A stretch of DNA of 64,000 bases from Ruminococcus flavefaciens (lineage in GTDB: Bacteria; Bacillota; Clostridia; Oscillospirales; Ruminococcaceae). The position numbers and the translations under genes are program-made. This document shows, piece after piece, positions 59,512 through 64,000 of the stretch. The notes under the pieces were generated by a model, which worked only from the letters and a program-made list of their open reading frames with translations, was not told the origin of the DNA and did not search any database. The number at the start of each line of letters is the position of its first letter. The first letter of the stretch is position 1. The stretch covers positions 1-64,000 of the forward strand of contig CACWHY010000018.1 of assembly GCA_902760805.1 (NCBI GenBank), in the 5' to 3' direction.

Positions 59512-60726
59512 TCACATCTGCGTGAATCCGCCGTTTTCGATCTCGCTAATGATGTCTGAAGCTGTTCTGAACTCTACAGCTTCATCATTGAAACTGTAGT
59601 TCGTCAGTTTGAATGAATAAGTGTTATTTCCGTCACTGTCGTATTCATCATATGAAAGGATCACACCTGTTTCAGCGTCGACTTCTATGGTATAAGGAAG
59701 CTCACGATAAACGCCCTCATAATTGTTATCGCCTTTATGAACACCGCTTATTGATATGATATTCCTGCCGTTTTCTGTTCTTTCGCCGGTGATGTCCCAG
59801 CTTTCAGGATCGTAAGCATCTATTTCGATGAGCCTGCCCCAAGGGCTAAGAGATACTTTATCTGTATTCTGGTCTTTTACATAGTAAGATCTGTTCGGAG
59901 TTTCAAGGAATTTATATCCGCCGTTTGAGTAATCTGTTTCTGCCCATGACTCTTCAGCGTTATAGTAATAATTGTCCATTATTGCTATGAGAGACTTGCT
60001 TATGCACTTTTCATTTTCATATCGCTCAACTGTTGCTGAAGCTGTCATAGCCACCTCATCGAGATATATTTTACCTGTGTGAGTCTCAGGCTCTGTATGG
60101 AATTCACGGCGCTCATTTATATGGACAGTAAAATCTGCCGAGAACTTATCAAAATAGTTTGCGCTGTCATTCTTAGCCTTTTCGATGAGCTCTTCCTTTG
60201 TAACACTGAACGACTGTGGCTCTTCTCCTGGAGTTGCAGGATCAGCGGCAGTTGTCTCTGATGTTTCGAGGAGTTCCTCCTTTGCAGCGCTGGGCTCCTG
60301 TGTCTCCTCGGCTGAAACTGAAGGAGCGGCGGCAGTTGTCTCTGATGTATCGCTGCTTGTTGTGCCTGTTCCTGTGCTGACTGTTGATGTTGTATCGGTA
60401 TGTGACTCTGATGTTGAAGCCGGTCCGACCGGTCCGGGGAGCACCGGGCCATTATTGTTGTTTTTTATCACATATGCTCCGCCGCCGATAGACCCCATAA
60501 TGAGAACTGCTGCTGCAGCTATGCTTGCTATTCTTGTCATACTGATTCTCCTCTCATACTTTTCAACTCCGTTTACGCTGTCTGCGTATTCGGATCGTTC
60601 GATATTTGCTCTCTGCTGAGCCTTTGCAAATATCTCGTTCTTCTTTGCTTCCTCCGCCATAAGCCTCTCGACAGAAGCCTTATCCGCATTGCGGAGAGTT
60701 CTTATTATTTTCTTCTTATTATTCAT
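59512..60726 (-). CDS. Single-pass membrane protein paired with an ECF sigma factor
   Basis: 404 aa. A charged cytoplasmic N-terminus (1-about 63) is followed by one membrane helix (about 66-86), a long Thr/Ser/Glu/Ala-rich tether (about 95-175) and an extracytoplasmic domain (about 180-404) rich in Tyr, Asp and Glu strands ('TVERYENEKCISKSL', 'LPYTIEVDAETGVILSYDEYD'). It begins 12 nt after the sigma gene. Topology and position fit an anti-sigma or sensor; no zinc anti-sigma motif is seen. The outer domain recalls lipoprotein-type folds. Confidence 0.75.
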   Translation of the reverse strand: MNNKKKIIRTLRNADKASVERLMAEEAKKNEIFAKAQQRANIERSEYADSVNGVEKYERRISMTRIASIAAAAVLIMGSIGGGAYVIKNNNNGPVLPGPVGPASTSESHTDTTSTVSTGTGTTSSDTSETTAAAPSVSAEETQEPSAAKEELLETSETTAADPATPGEEPQSFSVTKEELIEKAKNDSANYFDKFSADFTVHINERREFHTEPETHTGKIYLDEVAMTASATVERYENEKCISKSLIAIMDNYYYNAEESWAETDYSNGGYKFLETPNRSYYVKDQNTDKVSLSPWGRLIEIDAYDPESWDITGERTENGRNIISISGVHKGDNNYEGVYRELPYTIEVDAETGVILSYDEYDSDGNNTYSFKLTNYSFNDEAVEFRTASDIISEIENGGFTQM

Positions 60727-60738
60727 ATTTACTCTCCT

Positions 60739-61299
60739 TTACAGAGTGATACCGGCAGCTTCAAGAAGCTTTTTCAGCCGTTTCATTGCTCTCCCGCAGC
60801 GCACTCTTACTGCTGCTGCGTTTAGTCCTACCATTTCGGCTATTTCCTTTGAGCTTTTGTCGTAGTAGTATTTCTGAATAATTATTATTGAATCAGGAGG
60901 TCCGAGCTCTGAGACTTTTTTCAGCAGCAGTTCGGATGTTTCGGATCTGTCGTTGTTTTCTTCGATGTCCTCATCATCTGCGATCTCTGCCATGTTCTCA
61001 TCATCTGCGGATATGTTTCTGCCCGTTTTGGCTGAAAGAGTGCGTCTCATGCTGATCGCCGCATTCCTCGCAGCTGTGCCGATGTACGACTTCAATGAGC
61101 AGTCATCGTCCGGAACAAGCTTCATCATGACCGATGCAAACACGTCTATGACGCATTCCTCTGCATCATCGGGACTTCCGGTCCCACTTATTATCCTGTT
61201 CACAATAGAATATACATAACTGTAATATTTATCAAAAAGTGTGCGCTGTCCCTGCTGTGGTGCTTCCCGCAGCAGATGCAGTATCTCATTGTCAGTCAT
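60739..61299 (-). CDS. ECF-type RNA polymerase sigma factor
   Basis: 186 aa. Region 2 ('LFDKYYSYVYSIVNRIISG', 'DAEECVIDVFASVMMKL') and region 4 ('IIQKYYYDKSSKEIAEMVGLNAAAVRVRCGRAMKRLKKLL') are clear, with an acidic insert (about 98-120). ATG 61299 has GGAGG 6 nt upstream; an ATG at 61305 touches that site and is unlikely. It would redirect RNA polymerase to its own genes when released by its membrane partner. Confidence 0.92.
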   Translation of the reverse strand: MTDNEILHLLREAPQQGQRTLFDKYYSYVYSIVNRIISGTGSPDDAEECVIDVFASVMMKLVPDDDCSLKSYIGTAARNAAISMRRTLSAKTGRNISADDENMAEIADDEDIEENNDRSETSELLLKKVSELGPPDSIIIIQKYYYDKSSKEIAEMVGLNAAAVRVRCGRAMKRLKKLLEAAGITL

Positions 61300-61346
61300 A
61301 CGCATCCTCCTTTGTTTTTGTAGTCCAGATCTGTCCTTCGCTTATA

Positions 61347-61375
61347 TAAACGCACAGTGATCTCAGGCTGTAACA
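61347..61375 (-). promoter_or_regulatory. Possible ECF-type promoter of the sigma operon
   Basis: Leftward TGTTACA (61375-61369), 16-bp gap, CGTTTA (61352-61347). The pattern is unlike the sigma-A promoters elsewhere in the window and may be recognised by the operon's own sigma factor. Confidence 0.4.
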
Positions 61376-61574
61376 CTTTTTTGGAAATTTTTCAAAAAAA
61401 TTTTTCAGGCGTTGTTTTTCTTTCGATACAAAGCTCTGACAGTACGTTTATTATCATATCATTTCTGCACGCTGCGGTCAATATAATGACGGGAAAATAC
61501 CCTATGGATCAAAGCTGTATCTTCACAGAGCAAGAATACTTGCTCCAAAGAATGATAACTAAATGTGCGACGGT
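61376..61574. other. AT-rich gap between sigma operon and isomerase operon
   Basis: No gene. It holds long T and A runs (61376-61410) and a perfect GAGCAAG-AATA-CTTGCTC palindrome (61528-61545) without a T run. Confidence 0.5.
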
Positions 61575-61603
61575 TTGACATTTTTGGCACGATATAGTAT
61601 AAT
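61575..61603 (+). promoter_or_regulatory. Promoter of the first isomerase gene
   Basis: Perfect TTGACA (61575-61580), 17-bp spacer, TATAAT (61598-61603). Confidence 0.93.
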
Positions 61604-61635
61604 AGGTATACTCAATAACCAGCGAGGTGCGTTTC

Positions 61636-62430
61636 ATGAAAAAAACCAGCGGCCTTTTGCGGCTCGTCATCATACTCTGCCTTGTAATGGGCGGACTTTC
61701 ACTCATACTTCTGACCCTTTCCAGCATTCGTGAGAAGAACGAGACCTACATCACTATCGACACCGACACAGTGAAGCTGATCCAGCTCGATCCTCCCAAG
61801 AAGGGCGACCCGATCGCTATCGTTGACACCACAGTGGGGCAGTTCCGCATGGTGCTTTATCCGGAGCAGTCGCCCAAGGCTGTAGAGAACTTCATCCAGC
61901 TTGCTCAGAGCGGCTACTACGACGGCACCTACGTCTTCAATTCTGACAGCGGAGCCTACAGCGCCGCAGGTGCTCCCCAGAAAAACGGCAACCTTCCCCA
62001 GGGCTACGACCAGAGCCGTGAGCTGATCCCCAGGGAGCTCAGCCAGGATCTTTGGCCTTTCAAGGGAGCCGTATGCGTGCTGAACACAACTATCGACCGC
62101 ACCCTCAAGCAGAAGATCCTTGGCGGAGGCCAGTATTACAACGGCAGCCGTTTCGCCGTGATCAACACGATCGAGATGACCGACGAGATCAAGGAGGGGC
62201 TGCGCTCCGGCCAGGAGACCGGCAATATCGTGGCTGAGGCCTTTATCCAGCAGGGCGGCATACCCAACTTCGCCCAGCAGATGACCGTTATCGGCCAGAC
62301 CTATGAGGGCATGGACGTGGTGGAGGCGCTTGCCTCACTTGAAACTGAGAACAACGGCGTGTACAAGGTGCCCAAGGAGGACGTTAAGATCCTGGCAGTT
62401 ACGATCTCAGCCTATTCGGAAGAGGACTGA
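61636..62430 (+). CDS. Membrane-anchored cyclophilin-like protein lacking catalytic motif
   Basis: 264 aa. One N-terminal helix (about 9-32), then a cyclophilin fold with 'IVDTTVGQFRMVLYPEQSPKAVENFIQLAQSGYYDG'. Active cyclophilins follow this with F-H-R-V-I..F-M-I-Q-G-G-D; here the text is 'TYVFNSDSGAYSAAG', so the catalytic arginine is missing. It may have lost isomerase activity and act as a chaperone or binder. GAGGTG lies 6 nt before ATG 61636. It precedes a canonical homologue. Confidence 0.85.
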   Translation: MKKTSGLLRLVIILCLVMGGLSLILLTLSSIREKNETYITIDTDTVKLIQLDPPKKGDPIAIVDTTVGQFRMVLYPEQSPKAVENFIQLAQSGYYDGTYVFNSDSGAYSAAGAPQKNGNLPQGYDQSRELIPRELSQDLWPFKGAVCVLNTTIDRTLKQKILGGGQYYNGSRFAVINTIEMTDEIKEGLRSGQETGNIVAEAFIQQGGIPNFAQQMTVIGQTYEGMDVVEALASLETENNGVYKVPKEDVKILAVTISAYSEED

Positions 62431-62520
62431 AAACTGCTCATTCTTACTGCACTTTGAAGGAATATTTTCCGTTTTTGGTCTTTTGTTTACCCGATTATGA
62501 CTAAAAATCTGCGGAAAGAC

Positions 62521-62549
62521 TTTACAAAACAGTTTTTTTGGTGTATAAT
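62521..62549 (+). promoter_or_regulatory. Promoter of the second isomerase gene
   Basis: TTTACA (62521-62526), 17-bp spacer, TATAAT (62544-62549). Confidence 0.85.
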
Positions 62550-62626
62550 GAGTAGGTTAGGTCATAAGCTATCTTTATACCCTGACGAAAATCAACTAAA
62601 AATGTTCATCACCAAGGAGTGATATT

Positions 62627-63451
62627 ATGATCAAAAAAGCAGCCGCTGCACTTATCTGCACTGTCGCTGCCGCTTCTCTGCTCACTTCATGCGGAGTAAA
62701 GGACGGCTCAGACAGCAGTTCATCAAGCAGCCAGGAGAGCGTTGCTCAGCATGAGATCAAGCTGGATCGCTTCGCAGGCATCACTAAGCCTTCTATCGAC
62801 CTGGAAAACAGCGCAGTCAAGAACTTCACCACACCCAAGAACGGTGATACTGTCATCATCATGAACATCAAGGGCTATGGCGAGGTCAAGATCAGACTTT
62901 TCCCCGAGTACGCTGCAAAGGGCGTTGAGAACTTCGTAGAGCTGGCCAAGAAGGGCTACTACGACGGCCTCACCTTCCACAGAGTCATCAGCGACTTCAT
63001 GATCCAGGGCGGCGATCCCCTTGGCAACGGCACAGGCGGTGAGTCAGTATGGGGCGGCTCCTTCGACGGAGGCACAGACCCTAACGTTATCCACGCTGCC
63101 GGCGCTGTGGCTTACGCAAACAGCGGCTCGACTGCTACTAATGGCAGCCAGTTCTATATAGTTACAGGTACACCCGTTTCTGAGGAGGACTTCGCCCTCT
63201 ACGAGCAGTACGGATACACCTTCTCAGACGACGCTAAGGCTGTTTACACAACAGTCGGCGGAACTCCCCACCTTGACGGCGGCTACACTGTCTTCGGCCA
63301 GGTATATGACGGACTTGACGTGATCTTCGCAGCTCAGGACGTTGAGACTGACCAGATGGATAAGCCTGTAGACGACCTGATCATCGAATCAGTTAAGGTA
63401 AGCGAATATAACGGCGAAGAGCTGAAATGGTTCCTTCCCGATTATCAATGA
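62627..63451 (+). CDS. Lipoprotein peptidyl-prolyl cis-trans isomerase (cyclophilin type)
   Basis: 274 aa. Signal peptide with lipobox LTSC (Cys22), a Ser-rich tether, then a full cyclophilin domain: 'YDGLTFHRVISDFMIQGGDPLGNGTGG', 'NSGSTATNGSQFYIVTG' and 'LDGGYTVFGQVYDGLDVI'. The catalytic Arg of FHRVI is present. It should help fold exported proteins outside the membrane. AAGGAG precedes the ATG. Confidence 0.95.
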   Translation: MIKKAAAALICTVAAASLLTSCGVKDGSDSSSSSSQESVAQHEIKLDRFAGITKPSIDLENSAVKNFTTPKNGDTVIIMNIKGYGEVKIRLFPEYAAKGVENFVELAKKGYYDGLTFHRVISDFMIQGGDPLGNGTGGESVWGGSFDGGTDPNVIHAAGAVAYANSGSTATNGSQFYIVTGTPVSEEDFALYEQYGYTFSDDAKAVYTTVGGTPHLDGGYTVFGQVYDGLDVIFAAQDVETDQMDKPVDDLIIESVKVSEYNGEELKWFLPDYQ

Positions 63452-63552
63452 TCACACCCCCCTTTTAGCCGGTCCTCGGCAAGACAAAAGAAAGAAGTCA
63501 GGAATACACAGATATACCCCCGTTCCTGAGATTTTAAGGAGAGAATTTGTTT

Positions 63553-64000
63553 GGATAAGTTTGTTATTAAGGGCGGAAGACGCCTTGAGGGTGAGGTAGT
63601 TATCAGCGGAGCCAAAAATGCAGCTGTCGCTATACTCCCCGCAGTGATCCTGTCAGACGAGCCTTGCGTCATCGAAAACGTTCCTTCCATTAGCGATGTT
63701 ACCATAAGTCTTCGCATACTCGAAGAAATGGGCGCTGTTGTCACAAATATCGGCAAGGACGCCTATCGCATAGACCCTACTCCTATCAACAAATGCTGCG
63801 TTCCTTATGAGACTGCCAGAAAAATGCGTGCGTCCTATTACTTCCTGGGCGCTCTGCTGGGCAAGTTCAAAAAGGCCAGAGTTTCAATGCCCGGCGGATG
63901 TCCCCTGGGCGACCGCCCTATCGACCAGCACCTGAAGGCCTTTTCTGCTCTGGGAGCTAAGTACACTCTCAGTCAGGGCATGATCGACCTGAGCGCTGAT
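63553..64000 (+). CDS. murA: UDP-N-acetylglucosamine 1-carboxyvinyltransferase, N-terminal part
   Basis: 149 codons seen; the gene runs off the right edge. It begins peptidoglycan synthesis by adding enolpyruvate to UDP-GlcNAc. Signatures: 'GGRRLEGEVVISGAKNAA', 'MRASYYFLGALLGKF' and the Cys loop 'MPGGCPLGDRPIDQH', whose cysteine is the fosfomycin target. The start is TTG 63553 with AAGGAGAG upstream. It has no clear promoter of its own in the 101-nt gap. Confidence 0.95.

Overview
The window looks like a chromosomal segment of a cellulolytic gut Clostridia bacterium of the Ruminococcus type. Six secreted proteins carry type-I dockerin repeats (an NlpC/P60-like hydrolase, a GH9, a HExxH protease, an expansin, a GH5 and a BspA-type leucine-rich-repeat protein). 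T/P-rich linkers are common. Promoters are TTGACA-17-TATAAT with strong Shine-Dalgarno sites, and housekeeping genes are of Firmicute type. GC is moderate, which does not fix the species. No cohesin or scaffoldin gene lies in the window.

Layout. 0-7.6 kb (+): end of rnr, a lipoprotein, an acyl-CoA dehydratase activase/reductase pair, psd, and a frameshifted NlpC/P60-dockerin gene. 7.6-18.1 kb (-): a 13-gene operon from one consensus promoter carrying purN, an archaeal-type IMP cyclohydrolase (purO), a stand-alone AICAR transformylase and purD, mixed with DUF3592, zinc-ribbon, TM2, YD-repeat and lipoprotein genes. 18.3-35.3 kb: GH9, GT2, birA, a three-domain phosphoenolpyruvate mutase, tRNA-Ala(CGC), the protease-dockerin, a YtrA-type ABC operon with a large operator, a MerR/TipAS regulator and a Na/Pi cotransporter. 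35.5-43.7 kb (-): a second purine operon (GT2, WG-repeat protein, purE, HAD, DUF6440, purC, purF-like, purM, expansin, DUF3592). Read leftward, the two operons give E-C-F-M and N-(O)-H-D, the canonical purine order, with about 17 kb between purM and purN and a DUF3592 gene on each side of the break. This suggests one ancestral cluster that was split.

44-53.2 kb: a Pro/Ala/Glu-rich cytoplasmic protein paired with a TPR protein, an unusual carbamoyltransferase, GH5-dockerin, LRR-dockerin and a CorC/HlyC protein. 53.5-54.4 kb: rplM-rpsI. 54.5-61.3 kb: an accessory-looking, more AT-rich stretch with a gene remnant and direct repeats just after rpsI, a 30-aa peptide gene, a 5'-truncated surface-protein gene, a NarL-type two-component system, a sensor-like gene whose 5' end is replaced by palindromic repeats, and an ECF sigma factor with a membrane partner. 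61.6-64 kb (+): two cyclophilin-type isomerases (one lacking the catalytic motif) and the start of murA.

The least ordinary items are the split purine cluster with its interleaved envelope genes, the orphan phosphonate-type PEP mutase fused to two nucleotidyltransferases, the glutaminase-degenerate PurF, the protease/beta-helix/dockerin protein, and the palindromic repeat array that cuts into a sensor gene. All function calls rest on motif recognition by eye; no database search was run.
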